Source: CAYJII01 sp964370225 (GTDB taxonomy: Bacteria; Bacillota; Clostridia; Oscillospirales; Ruminococcaceae). Taken from it: a DNA stretch of 64,000 nt. The stretch is taken from contig CAYJII010000009.1 in assembly GCA_964370225.1 (NCBI GenBank), positions 1 to 64,000 of the forward strand, written 5' to 3'. The notes beneath the pieces are model-generated. The model did no database searches. It saw nothing but the letters and a program-made list of their open reading frames with translations, and was not told the origin of the DNA. The first letter of the stretch is position 1, and the number at the start of each line of letters is the position of its first letter. Made by a program: the position numbers and the translations under genes. Of the stretch, positions 35,086 to 44,068 are shown piece by piece.

Positions 35086-36564
35086 TTAAAGTATTATACA
35101 GATAAGCCCACCACAGCCCTCGTTTGTTATGCGCTCAATAGTTTCTTGCAATTTTAACCTTGCCTCGGACGGCATGCGGTACAGTTTATTATGTAATCCT
35201 TCGTTTACGAGCGAATGGAGTGATTTCCCAAAAATATTGGAATCCCATATCTTAACAGGGTTTTCCTCAAATTCTTTTAACAGATACATCACAAGCTCCT
35301 CAGATTGTTGCTCGCTCCCCACAATTGGGCTTACTTCCGTAGTAATATTCGTTTTCATCATATGTATACTCGGTGCGCTCGCTTTCAGTTTTACGCCATA
35401 TTTTCCACCTTGCTTTACTATTTCCGGCTCTTCAAGTGAAAGTTGATCCATACCTGGCATAACAATGCCATAACCAGTCGCCTCTACTTCCTCGAGTGCA
35501 CAGCGCACCTTCTCATACGTCGCTTTAATCTGCGCAAGCTCTATCAGTACAGGCATAAGCTCGGACTCGTTATTAATCTCAAGTCCCGTGTTTTCACTTA
35601 TAATACTGTAAAATAAATCTTCGCTCAAACTCACCTGCACGCAAGCACTGCCCGTGCCCAAATCCATTCCTTTAAGGAAAACCTGGTTTATATGCTCGCA
35701 AACTGAGATTTTATTTAGTATTGTTGAAATTTCGCTGACCGAATAAATATCCGCCACACTCTCTTTGATACAGCCAAAAACTGAGCTTTTTAGCCAATGT
35801 TCTTTCTCGAGCATATTTATCCATTTTGGCATTTCAAACGCAAGCTCCTTTATTGGAAACTGATATAATATGCCTTTGAGCACTTCTTTTATTAGCTGCT
35901 CGGTTAGCTCCAAACAGTTTACTGGGATTACTGGTACCCCATATTTTATATTAAGCTCGCTTGCCATTTGTACCGATACACTGCTAGTCGGTTCGACTGA
36001 ATTTAATAGTACAACAAATGGTTTATTAAGCTCTTTAAGCTCGCTTATAACTCGCTCTTCCGCTTCCTCGTATTCATCTCTCGGGATGTCGGTAATGCTT
36101 CCGTCCGTTGTTATCACAATCCCCACAGTAGAATGTTCGCTTATAACTTTTTGCGTACCCACCTCAGCCGCCATGTTAAATGGGACTTCTTCATCAAACC
36201 ACGGAGTTTGCACCATTCTTGGCATTTCGTTTTCGATATACCCAATTGAACTTGGCACGATATATCCCACACAATCAATTAGGCGAACATTCAGCTTTGT
36301 GTTGCTCTCAATCTCGATAGCAACCGCTTCTTCTGGTATAAATTTAGGTTCTGTCGTCATAATGGTTTTTCCCGCAGCTGACTGTGGTAATTCATCCACA
36401 GCTCGCTCTTTGCGGTACTCGCTACCAATATTGGGGATTACTAGAGTTTCCATGAATTTTTTTATGAACGTAGATTTCCCACTGCGCACAGGACCTACGA
36501 CCCCCACATAAATATCGCCTTGTGTGCGCTGTGCGATATCGTTATAAATATTACTATTTTCCAT
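35086..36564 (-). CDS. spoIVA: Stage IV sporulation protein A
   Basis: A 492-residue ATPase that polymerises on the forespore surface as the basement layer of the spore coat. The N-terminal Walker A GPVRSGKSTFIKK near residues 24-36 is intact, and LIDCVGY near 95-101 fits the switch/Walker B region. The long middle and C-terminal domains ending in GGLICIIL are typical, as is the length. It lies 12 bases after a SipL-like gene on the same strand, suggesting joint expression in the mother cell. Confidence 0.97.
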   Translation of the reverse strand: MENSNIYNDIAQRTQGDIYVGVVGPVRSGKSTFIKKFMETLVIPNIGSEYRKERAVDELPQSAAGKTIMTTEPKFIPEEAVAIEIESNTKLNVRLIDCVGYIVPSSIGYIENEMPRMVQTPWFDEEVPFNMAAEVGTQKVISEHSTVGIVITTDGSITDIPRDEYEEAEERVISELKELNKPFVVLLNSVEPTSSVSVQMASELNIKYGVPVIPVNCLELTEQLIKEVLKGILYQFPIKELAFEMPKWINMLEKEHWLKSSVFGCIKESVADIYSVSEISTILNKISVCEHINQVFLKGMDLGTGSACVQVSLSEDLFYSIISENTGLEINNESELMPVLIELAQIKATYEKVRCALEEVEATGYGIVMPGMDQLSLEEPEIVKQGGKYGVKLKASAPSIHMMKTNITTEVSPIVGSEQQSEELVMYLLKEFEENPVKIWDSNIFGKSLHSLVNEGLHNKLYRMPSEARLKLQETIERITNEGCGGLICIIL

Positions 36565-36576
36565 ACTATTTTCCTC

Positions 36577-38115
36577 CTAGTCCACAATGGGGATAAATAT
36601 CATTGAGCGTGTTGTCAGCATTTCCGCCTCAATCGAATTGTATTCCAAAATAGCGTTCATCGACGTATTATACCTTTTTGCTATATCCCAAACATTTTCG
36701 CCGACTTCACCCAAATACATGCGAATTGCGTAATTATCTTTTTTCTTTTTATCCGATTGCTCATCTATCAGTATTTCGCTTATTCCGTTTATCTCCTCTT
36801 TTGTATAGATGATACCGCTCACTTTAAATTCAATCCTCAGCTCGATTTCGCTAGAAGATAATATAGTATAATTTGTTGATAGTATCACCAAATTGGAGTT
36901 GAACTCTACTTGCGCGCTTATTTTTTCACAGTCTATGCTAAGCTGCGCCTCAAAATTTTGCTTGTACGCCATCGCATTACCCTCGCTATCCATAGCAAGT
37001 AATGTCGCCGCAACATCGACGGATAAATCTAAGCTCGTCTCCTGTTTTTGCACTAAAACAGCGCCCATTTGTGGCATAATATCAAAAACGCTCTGAAGCT
37101 CGACCTCATCCAATTTTAGCACATGCTTAACAATTTTAGTTTCATTAACCTGCTTAATGTATTTGCTCACTGCAATTTTATCAGCAACACATTTTGTTTC
37201 GTACATAGTCGAATAGCAGTCGATTACTAAATGTGCATCTTTATTCTTTGCGGCTTCACATTCAATGCACATAGCTAGCTGTGCGATAAAGTTGCGGCAC
37301 TCGCCATCTTCGTCCACCTGCAAATCTATATCGTAGTTTTGCACGCATACAGAGCATGTTAATGCATAATCCTCATCAATTCCATCCATCTCGATAATTT
37401 GGCTAATCGGGATTTGATGCTCGATTATTTGGGGGCGCTGTGACCTGTCACTTGAAATATAGAGCGTGTGGAGTATAAGCTCACCTTTTAAAATAGCTTT
37501 GTTTGCTATAATCTTGCTCTCGGTAATATGTGCTACTGCTTCATAATTTATCACATCTAAAATAGGAGGTTTTCCACCGGAAATTTCGACTGTTTCTTTT
37601 ACAATTACCTCTTTAGAAGCATAAAGCCTCTCGCCACAAATTTGTGTTTGTCTGGTTTTACTTTGTAGACCCTCACAGCCGTTAATCAGCGTTTTGCTAA
37701 CGCTTGCATACGCTAAAGCATATAAGCTTGCACTTCCTCTTATATCTAGTTTGCGCTGGTTTTGCGCCCTAATATTTATGTAGTCGCATTTGCATTTTAC
37801 ATCAATATTTAATGTGTCATAGCTCTCTTTTAGCTCCACATTTTTAGTGAAGCTTTGTCTATACTCAATTTGCTTAATGCTTGCATTTTCCTCACTGATA
37901 TAGGTCATTTTAATATTAAATACACCGTCTATCACAATCTTGTTGCCCATTACTTTTTTTGAGGTAATGCTTGTATCTAGTTTGCTGGATATTACTTTAA
38001 AGATATTGGGATAATAATCAGGCAGAGCATAATCAATGGAAACACTCTGCTCTAACACCCCCTTGAACACGATTTCGTCCATACATATATTTTCACGGGA
38101 TACTCGCAAATCCAT
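36577..38115 (-). CDS. sipL: SipL-like spore coat protein (DUF3794 and LysM)
   Basis: A 512-residue protein with repeated beta-rich DUF3794 (SPOCS) segments, for example residues 10-120 and a second copy near 155-290 and a third near 320-440. A C-terminal LysM domain follows near 465-510 (GENVWDIAKRYNTS then IFIPIV). Length and order match SipL of Clostridioides difficile, which binds SpoIVA through its LysM domain. Being next to spoIVA supports that role. No signal peptide is seen. An AAAGGAG site precedes the ATG. Confidence 0.85.
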   Translation of the reverse strand: MDLRVSRENICMDEIVFKGVLEQSVSIDYALPDYYPNIFKVISSKLDTSITSKKVMGNKIVIDGVFNIKMTYISEENASIKQIEYRQSFTKNVELKESYDTLNIDVKCKCDYINIRAQNQRKLDIRGSASLYALAYASVSKTLINGCEGLQSKTRQTQICGERLYASKEVIVKETVEISGGKPPILDVINYEAVAHITESKIIANKAILKGELILHTLYISSDRSQRPQIIEHQIPISQIIEMDGIDEDYALTCSVCVQNYDIDLQVDEDGECRNFIAQLAMCIECEAAKNKDAHLVIDCYSTMYETKCVADKIAVSKYIKQVNETKIVKHVLKLDEVELQSVFDIMPQMGAVLVQKQETSLDLSVDVAATLLAMDSEGNAMAYKQNFEAQLSIDCEKISAQVEFNSNLVILSTNYTILSSSEIELRIEFKVSGIIYTKEEINGISEILIDEQSDKKKKDNYAIRMYLGEVGENVWDIAKRYNTSMNAILEYNSIEAEMLTTRSMIFIPIVD

Positions 38116-38178
38116 ACTTCACCAAACTCCTTTTTTTACAATATCGCTTCTTCTGTAAATATAATATTTTCTACAATA

Positions 38179-38206
38179 ACTATATGCGTACAAACTAAGT
38201 TTATTC
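38179..38206 (-). promoter_or_regulatory. Possible sigma-E promoter of sipL-spoIVA
   Basis: On the minus strand, GAATAAA (38206-38200), 13 bases, CATATAGT (38186-38179) resembles the mother-cell sigma-E consensus imperfectly. The position, about 60 bases before the sipL start, suits it. Confidence 0.4.
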
Positions 38207-38224
38207 CAAAAAAGGCATAATAAT

Positions 38225-38262
38225 AGTGCTAATAACGACAAATTACCATCGTTATTAGCACT
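38225..38262 (-). terminator. Hairpin after the KDPG aldolase/KDG kinase gene
   Basis: The arms AGTGCTAATAACGA and its complement form a 14-pair stem with a ten-base loop. The downstream tail is ATTATTATG rather than a clean T-run, so termination strength is uncertain. Confidence 0.6.
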
Positions 38263-38290
38263 GCTCATTTTATTTATTCACCCAATATAT

Positions 38291-40000
38291 TTATCTGTTC
38301 ATCTCACTTGTCGGAGCATCGCTATCATGCTCATTTATGATATTATCGATATCGCGCAATGTGCAAATCGGCAAATCTCCAAGCATTGTCATTTTGTACG
38401 TAGCGAGCGCACAACCATAACTCAGCGATTTTTTTATATCAAAATGTTTGATTAACCCGTATAACGCACCGCTTACAAAAGCGTCACCGCTACCAATTCT
38501 ATCTATGATTTCAACATTATTATACGCCTCTTGTGTATAAAGTTTATTCTCAGCATACGAATAAATAACTGCGTTAAAATTATGCTTTTTCGGGCTAATA
38601 GCCTCTCGCATTGTCGTCGCAACTACTGCGATATTGTACTCTTCGCAAAACTCTTCCATTATATCTTTGAGCTCGCCTTTTTTCCTAAACATTTTTCTCA
38701 TGCTCTCTTGCGAAATAAAAAGAATATCCACAAAAGGTAGTATGCTACTAATAGCACTGTATGACTCTTCCTCGCTCCATAAATTCGCCCTGAAGTTTAC
38801 GTCAAATGAAATCACTGCACCTTTTTCTTTAAATCTTTTCATTATCTCAATCACTTGCTCACATGTTGTATTCGATACAGCAAGCGATATACCACTAGTG
38901 TGAAACAGTTTAGCTTCTGCAAATAAATCCTCGTCTATATCATCAAATTTTAGCTTAGTGAAAGATGAATATTTTCTGTCATACACAACAGTTGGTTTGC
39001 GTGGTGTTGCACCGCCCTCAAAATAATAAATTCCAAGCCTTGCATCTTTTTCCTCGTCAAAAATTACATGTTTATCGTCGATGCCAAAGGATTTCATATC
39101 CTTTATAATGTAGTCTGAAACTGAGTTGTTCGGCAATTTTGTTATCATCGCTGAATATAAACCAAGGCTAGCAGCCCCAGCACAAACATTAAGCTCTGCC
39201 CCCGCAGTATATTTTATGAATTCGCTACACGAAGCAATCCTCTCGTTTATCGGTGCGCTCATACGCATCAAAACTTCGCCCAATCCAACAAGGTCATATT
39301 TTTTATCCGAGCTAAATTTAACAGAAAACTCGATTGGCGAAACACGCTTTGGCAACTCCACTACTTCTTTTTTAGGATTAACTGTGCTATACGCTTGCTT
39401 ACACAGTTTTGTTAGCCCTGCTATGTCTTTTTCTTTTAGCAAATTAGCAGGCGCCATGAAACTTCCACCGCACGCAATTACATTTGGGTGCGCAAGATAT
39501 TTATTGATATTTTTGGGGCTAATCCCACCTGTAGGCATCACTTTTAATTCGGAAAATGGCGCACATAATGCGTTTAGCGTATCTATCCCACCGCTTTGCT
39601 CGGCTGGGAAAAACTTGATAGCTTTAAGCCCGAGCGACAGCGCGCGCTGTATTTCGGAAGCATTAACGCACCCCGGTATAATCAGCATATCCTTATCTAT
39701 ACAATATTTTGTAATTTCGCTGTCAATTCCAGGTGAAACAATAAACTGTGCCCCCGCTAAAATCGCTTCATCCACTTGCTGTTTTGTGATAACCGTACCC
39801 GCAGCCACAAGCATATTGGGGTAGCTTCGTCTCACTAGCGAGATTGCATCTTTTGCGCAATCCGAGCGAAAAGTGATTTCTATAGAATTTAAACCAGCTT
39901 CGAGCAATGCACCCGCAAACGGTAATACTTCTGATATGTCATCAAACTTTACGACTGGAACAATCTTCTCATTTTCTAATGATTTTATAATGTCAATCAT
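38291..40000 (-). CDS. Fused KDPG aldolase and 2-keto-3-deoxygluconate kinase
   Basis: A 569-residue two-domain enzyme. Residues 1-205 form a KDPG/KHG aldolase: IEITFRSD near 40-47 with the catalytic Glu, AAGTV near 68, GLKAIKFFPAEQSGG near 127-141 with the Schiff-base Lys, and MPTGGISP near 157-164. From about 230 a PfkB sugar kinase follows: GLGEVLMRM near 239-247, the GAELNVCAGAASLG segment, and the catalytic RIGSGDAFVSGALYG near 517-531. Together they would phosphorylate 2-keto-3-deoxygluconate and split KDPG to pyruvate and glyceraldehyde 3-phosphate. The start at 40000 follows GGAGG; the longer TTG frame is inside that site. Confidence 0.9.
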   Translation of the reverse strand: MIDIIKSLENEKIVPVVKFDDISEVLPFAGALLEAGLNSIEITFRSDCAKDAISLVRRSYPNMLVAAGTVITKQQVDEAILAGAQFIVSPGIDSEITKYCIDKDMLIIPGCVNASEIQRALSLGLKAIKFFPAEQSGGIDTLNALCAPFSELKVMPTGGISPKNINKYLAHPNVIACGGSFMAPANLLKEKDIAGLTKLCKQAYSTVNPKKEVVELPKRVSPIEFSVKFSSDKKYDLVGLGEVLMRMSAPINERIASCSEFIKYTAGAELNVCAGAASLGLYSAMITKLPNNSVSDYIIKDMKSFGIDDKHVIFDEEKDARLGIYYFEGGATPRKPTVVYDRKYSSFTKLKFDDIDEDLFAEAKLFHTSGISLAVSNTTCEQVIEIMKRFKEKGAVISFDVNFRANLWSEEESYSAISSILPFVDILFISQESMRKMFRKKGELKDIMEEFCEEYNIAVVATTMREAISPKKHNFNAVIYSYAENKLYTQEAYNNVEIIDRIGSGDAFVSGALYGLIKHFDIKKSLSYGCALATYKMTMLGDLPICTLRDIDNIINEHDSDAPTSEMNR

Positions 40001-40033
40001 GGAAAGCCTCCTCAAATTGTATTAATCATAATA

Positions 40034-40062
40034 AGTATAATGTAGTTTTGCACAAAAATCAA
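40034..40062 (-). promoter_or_regulatory. Promoter of the KDPG aldolase/KDG kinase gene
   Basis: TTGATT (40062-40057), 17 bases, TATACT (40039-40034) on the minus strand, giving a leader of about 30 bases. Confidence 0.7.
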
Positions 40063-40072
40063 GCAATTAGAT

Positions 40073-40111
40073 TGAAAATTTGTCTTTATTAGAGTATAAT
40101 ATAGACAAATT
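40073..40111 (+). promoter_or_regulatory. Inverted repeat over a possible upstream argG promoter
   Basis: AATTTGTCT (40077-40085) and AGACAAATT (40103-40111) are exact inverted arms 17 bases apart. They overlap TTGAAA (40073-40078), 16 bases, TATAAT (40095-40100). This could be a regulated second promoter toward argG, or an upstream site for the divergent aldolase-kinase gene. Confidence 0.45.
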
Positions 40112-40168
40112 AGGAAATTTGGGTAATATATTTTAATGTATTTATGCAAAGTAACAAAATTTATATTT

Positions 40169-40186
40169 TGCGAATAAATATTCAAA
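40169..40186 (+). promoter_or_regulatory. ARG box upstream of argG
   Basis: TGCGAATAAATATTCAAA matches the ArgR/AhrC consensus TNTGNATWWWWATNCANA at every fixed position except one. It lies seven bases before the argG -35. A second half-site (TTTATGCAAA) ends at 40150. ArgR-type repression of arg synthesis is expected. Confidence 0.7.
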
Positions 40187-40192
40187 AAACAC

Positions 40193-40220
40193 TTGATTTA
40201 TGCAGAATATCGTGTATAAT
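40193..40220 (+). promoter_or_regulatory. Promoter of argG
   Basis: TTGATT (40193-40198), 16 bases, TATAAT (40215-40220), 45 bases before the argG start. Confidence 0.75.
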
Positions 40221-40264
40221 ATACATTAATGATGAAAATTTATGAAAGTAGGTATTAATTTATT

Positions 40265-41485
40265 ATGGAAAAACAATACAAAAAAGTGGTGCTCGCATAT
40301 TCAGGAGGACTAGACACTTCTATAATTATCCCTTGGTTAAAAGAAAACTACGACTGTGAAGTTATTTGCGTGGCTGGAAATGTTGGTCAAGACGCTGAAT
40401 TAGACGGCTTAGAAGAAAGAGCGCTAAAAACTGGTGCTAGCAAACTATATATTGAAGATATACAAGAAGAATTTGTTAACGACTTTGTGTTCCCAACACT
40501 AAAAGCTGGGGCAGTTTACGAGAATAAATATCTACTTGGAACATCGTTTGCTCGCCCTCCGATTGCAAAAAGAATTGTGGAAATCGCACTAAAAGAAGGT
40601 GCTGACGCTATCTGCCATGGTTGTACTGGTAAAGGTAACGACCAAGTGCGTTTTGAGCTAACAATAAAAGCATTCGCTCCAACAATGCCGATAATCGCAC
40701 CTTGGAGAATTTGGGATCTAAAATCACGTGATGATGAGATAGATTATGCTATTGAAAAAAATGTACCAATCAAATTAACTCGTGAAACTAACTACTCAAA
40801 AGATATGAACTTGTGGCATCTATCACACGAAGGTCTAGATCTTGAAGATCCAGCTAATGCACCTGATTATGATAAAATTCTTGAGCTTGGCGTTTCTCCA
40901 CAAAAAGCTCCTGACAAAGAGACTGAAATCACATTAGGTTTTGAGTGCGGTATCCCTGTTTCGCTAAACGGCGAAAAAATGGACGGCGTTACTCTAATCA
41001 AAACGCTAAACAAAATCGGCGGCGCAAACGGAATTGGACTTGCTGATATCGTGGAAAACAGACTTGTTGGAATGAAATCAAGAGGTGTGTACGAAACTCC
41101 AGGTGGAGCAATTTTATACCACGCACACGAAGTGCTTGAAACTATCTGCTTAGATAAAGAAACTCAACACTATAAACAACAAATCGGATTAAAATTTGCA
41201 GACATCGTGTACAACGGAACTTGGTACACTCCTTTAAGAGAAGCACTGAGCGCATTCGTTGACGAAACTCAAAAAACCGTTACGGGTGAAGTTAAACTAA
41301 AACTTTACAAAGGCAATATCATCAACGCTGGTGTTACTTCTCCATACTCACTATACAGCGAAGAATTCGCTTCATTTGGCGAGGATGAAGTATATAACCA
41401 AAAAGATGCAGAGGGCTTCATAAACTTATACGGACTACCGATTACTGTAAAAGCACTAATCGATGCAGAAAAAAATAAAGGTTAA
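40265..41485 (+). CDS. argG: Argininosuccinate synthase
   Basis: A 406-residue N-type ATP pyrophosphatase that joins citrulline and aspartate. VVLAYSGGLDTSIIIPWL near residues 8-25 holds the ATP loop, CHGCTGKGNDQVRFE near 118-132 the nucleotide and substrate loop, and REALSAFVDETQ near 328 is a family C-terminal segment. Length is typical. It is the first gene of argG-argH-argC-argJ-argB, behind a promoter with an ARG box. The ribosome site (GAAAGTAGG) is weak and distant, unusual for this window. Confidence 0.97.
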   Translation: MEKQYKKVVLAYSGGLDTSIIIPWLKENYDCEVICVAGNVGQDAELDGLEERALKTGASKLYIEDIQEEFVNDFVFPTLKAGAVYENKYLLGTSFARPPIAKRIVEIALKEGADAICHGCTGKGNDQVRFELTIKAFAPTMPIIAPWRIWDLKSRDDEIDYAIEKNVPIKLTRETNYSKDMNLWHLSHEGLDLEDPANAPDYDKILELGVSPQKAPDKETEITLGFECGIPVSLNGEKMDGVTLIKTLNKIGGANGIGLADIVENRLVGMKSRGVYETPGGAILYHAHEVLETICLDKETQHYKQQIGLKFADIVYNGTWYTPLREALSAFVDETQKTVTGEVKLKLYKGNIINAGVTSPYSLYSEEFASFGEDEVYNQKDAEGFINLYGLPITVKALIDAEKNKG

Positions 41486-41493
41486 GATAAAAT

Positions 41494-41521
41494 TTTAGGG
41501 TGGATATATATCCACCCTAAA
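41494..41521 (+). other. Perfect palindromic hairpin between argG and argH
   Basis: Fourteen-base arms TTTAGGGTGGATAT and its complement meet with no loop bases in the DNA palindrome. There is no T-run on either side, so it is not a standard terminator. It may mark mRNA processing, stabilise the argG message or partly attenuate argH. Confidence 0.6.
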
Positions 41522-41582
41522 GTAACATAAGCAAAGTGTGTTTTATTCGCACTAACTAAATTTTAAGTGAGGACTGAAAATT

Positions 41583-42971
41583 ATGGCGAAAATGTGGGCA
41601 GGACGCTTTAAAAAAGAAGTGGACTCAAAGGTAAACGACTTTAACTCCTCGGTATCGTTTGACATGGTGATGTATCGCCACGACATCATGGGCAGTATCG
41701 CTCATGCTACTATGCTGGGTGCGTGCAATATCATCGACAAAAACGAGGCAGATACCATCGTAAGCGGGCTTGAGGGAATACTAAAAGATATCGATAGTGG
41801 CAGTCTTGAAATAAATATGACAAGTGAAGATATTCACATGTTTGTTGAAGAAGAGCTAACAAAACGTCTGGGCGAAACAGGCAAAAGGCTACATACTGCG
41901 CGCAGTCGCAATGACCAAGTAGCGCTCGATATTAGAATGTATCTTAAAGACGAAGTGATTACTTTGCGCGAAATGCTTTTAGAGCTTGTGGAGGTTATTT
42001 GCGAGCTATCCAGTGCAAATTTAAACACAGTTATGCCCGGATATACGCATTTACAAAGAGCACAGCCGATTACTTTTGCACATCATTTGATGGCGTATGC
42101 ACAAATGTTTTTGCGCGACATCTCCCGCTTAAATGATACGTATAAACGTATGAATATTATGCCTTTAGGCAGTGGTGCGCTAGCTTCGACCACATATCCG
42201 ATTGATAGGGATATGGTGAGTAAGCTTTTGGGGTTTGAGCGCCCTACACAAAACAGCCTTGATGGCGTGTCTGACAGAGATTTTTGCATTGAGCTTTTAA
42301 ATGATATCGCAATTATTATGATGCATTTATCAAGACTTTCTGAGGAAATTATCATGTGGTGCTCATGGGAGTTTAAATTTATTGAGCTTGATGATGCTTA
42401 TGCCACAGGTTCAAGCATCATGCCACAAAAGAAAAACCCCGATATCGCAGAGCTTGTCCGCGGTAAAGCAGGTCGCACAATTGGCAATCTAACCACATTA
42501 CTCACTGTGATGAAAGGACTGCCACTTGCATATAACAAGGATATGCAAGAGGACAAAGAGGCTGTATTTGACAGCGTAGAAACGGTAAAATTATGTTTAC
42601 CCGTGTTTACAAAAATGGTTAAAACAATGCGTGTAAACGAAAAAAATATGCGCCAAGCCGCAGCTCGTGGCTTTATAAACGCCACTGATTGCGCAGATTA
42701 TCTAGTAAAACAGGGCATGGCATTCCGTGATGCATATAAAATAACAGGGGAGCTTGTTGCTTATTGTATCGATAATAACACCGTGCTAGAAGAGCTTGAT
42801 ATGCCTGTTTACAAAGAGCACTCCGCTATATTTGACGAGGGAATTTACGAAGCAATTAGCTTGGACACATGCGTGGAAATGCGCAACTGTTTGGGTGGCC
42901 CGTCGGCGAAATCTGTAGAAAATCAAATAATTAGCGCAAAAACTGAAATAGAAAATTTGAAAGAAGGGTAA
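41583..42971 (+). CDS. argH: Argininosuccinate lyase
   Basis: A 462-residue fumarase-superfamily enzyme releasing fumarate and arginine. MWAGRFKKEVD at the start, HTARSRNDQVALD near 104-116, HLQRAQPITFAHHL near 152-165 (catalytic His) and GSSIMPQKKNPD near 276-287 (flexible catalytic Ser loop) are all present. It follows argG by 97 bases containing a palindromic hairpin and leads into argC with a two-base gap. Confidence 0.97.
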   Translation: MAKMWAGRFKKEVDSKVNDFNSSVSFDMVMYRHDIMGSIAHATMLGACNIIDKNEADTIVSGLEGILKDIDSGSLEINMTSEDIHMFVEEELTKRLGETGKRLHTARSRNDQVALDIRMYLKDEVITLREMLLELVEVICELSSANLNTVMPGYTHLQRAQPITFAHHLMAYAQMFLRDISRLNDTYKRMNIMPLGSGALASTTYPIDRDMVSKLLGFERPTQNSLDGVSDRDFCIELLNDIAIIMMHLSRLSEEIIMWCSWEFKFIELDDAYATGSSIMPQKKNPDIAELVRGKAGRTIGNLTTLLTVMKGLPLAYNKDMQEDKEAVFDSVETVKLCLPVFTKMVKTMRVNEKNMRQAAARGFINATDCADYLVKQGMAFRDAYKITGELVAYCIDNNTVLEELDMPVYKEHSAIFDEGIYEAISLDTCVEMRNCLGGPSAKSVENQIISAKTEIENLKEG

Positions 42972-42973
42972 TA

Positions 42974-44014
42974 ATGAATAAGGTAAAAGTAGGAATTATC
43001 GGCGCGACTGGTTATGCAGGAGTTGAGCTTTTGCGACTACTGCTAAACCACAAAAATGTTGAGGTTTGTGCGATAAGCTCCATTAGTTTTGAAGGACAAA
43101 AAATCAGCGAAGTTTACTCTTCTCTTTATAATATATGCGACGAAATTTTAACCAACGAGGACGAAGTTATAGAAAAATCCGATGTTATTTTTGCATCTCT
43201 TCCACATGGTATTTGTGAAGCACTTGCAAAAAAATGTGTGGATAAAAACAAATATTTTATCGACCTTGGTGCAGATTTTAGATTTGAAAATGAAGAGGAC
43301 TATAAGCAGTGGTATTCTTTGGAATACAAACATCCTGAGCTGCATGAAATTTCATGTTATTGCATACCTGAGCTTCACAGAGATAATATCAGTGATGCAA
43401 AAATCATCGGGAACCCAGGTTGCTACCCAACTTCAATTGGGCTTGGTTTAGCCCCAGCGCTAAAAGCGGGGATTGCAAAGCTTGAAACTGTGATAATTGA
43501 TGCGAAATCAGGCGTTACAGGAGCTGGTCGTGGACTTGCACAAAACACACATTATCCTGACTGCAACGAAGCATTTTCGCCATATAAAGTGGCAAATCAC
43601 CGCCATACTCCTGAGATAGAAAAAACGCTAAAAGCATTATCGGGCGAAGAGGTAAAAATTACTTTTGTACCGCACCTTCTTCCTGTAAATAGGGGGATTG
43701 TCTCCACGATTTATGTTAGCTTAAGCAAAGAAATTTCCATTGAGGAAATAAATACTATTTATAGCGATTTTTATAAAAACGAAAAATTTGTACGTGTGCT
43801 TAAAAATGGCAATGTCGCAAATTTGCGCGATGTAAAATACTCTAATTATTGTGACATTTCAGTGCACAAAGATGAGCGCACAAACAGACTTATTGTCGTG
43901 AGCACCATCGATAACATGGTGAAAGGTGCAGCTGGGCAAGCGATACAAAACATGAATTTGCTCATGGGGCTTGACGAGCGCGACGGACTTGATATTATCC
44001 CACCATCATTTTAA
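42974..44014 (+). CDS. argC: N-acetyl-gamma-glutamyl-phosphate reductase
   Basis: A 346-residue NADPH-dependent reductase in ornithine synthesis. The N-terminal Rossmann motif is GIIGATGYAGVELLRLL near residues 6-22. GNPGCYPTSIGL near 146-157 contains the catalytic Cys, and FVPHLLPVNRGI near 226-237 the conserved His region. It follows argH by two bases and precedes argJ by 54 bases. Confidence 0.97.
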   Translation: MNKVKVGIIGATGYAGVELLRLLLNHKNVEVCAISSISFEGQKISEVYSSLYNICDEILTNEDEVIEKSDVIFASLPHGICEALAKKCVDKNKYFIDLGADFRFENEEDYKQWYSLEYKHPELHEISCYCIPELHRDNISDAKIIGNPGCYPTSIGLGLAPALKAGIAKLETVIIDAKSGVTGAGRGLAQNTHYPDCNEAFSPYKVANHRHTPEIEKTLKALSGEEVKITFVPHLLPVNRGIVSTIYVSLSKEISIEEINTIYSDFYKNEKFVRVLKNGNVANLRDVKYSNYCDISVHKDERTNRLIVVSTIDNMVKGAAGQAIQNMNLLMGLDERDGLDIIPPSF

Positions 44015-44051
44015 TGTGGACATCAGCGACGGAATACATTTGCATACAACA

Positions 44052-44062
44052 GCAGAATGGAG
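44052..44062 (+). promoter_or_regulatory. GCAGAATGGAG leader motif (argJ)
   Basis: An intra-operon copy of the recurrent motif; GGAG (44059-44062) sets the argJ start at 44069. A weak hairpin, TTTGC with GCAGA, can form just before it. Confidence 0.45.
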
Positions 44063-44068
44063 AAAAAA

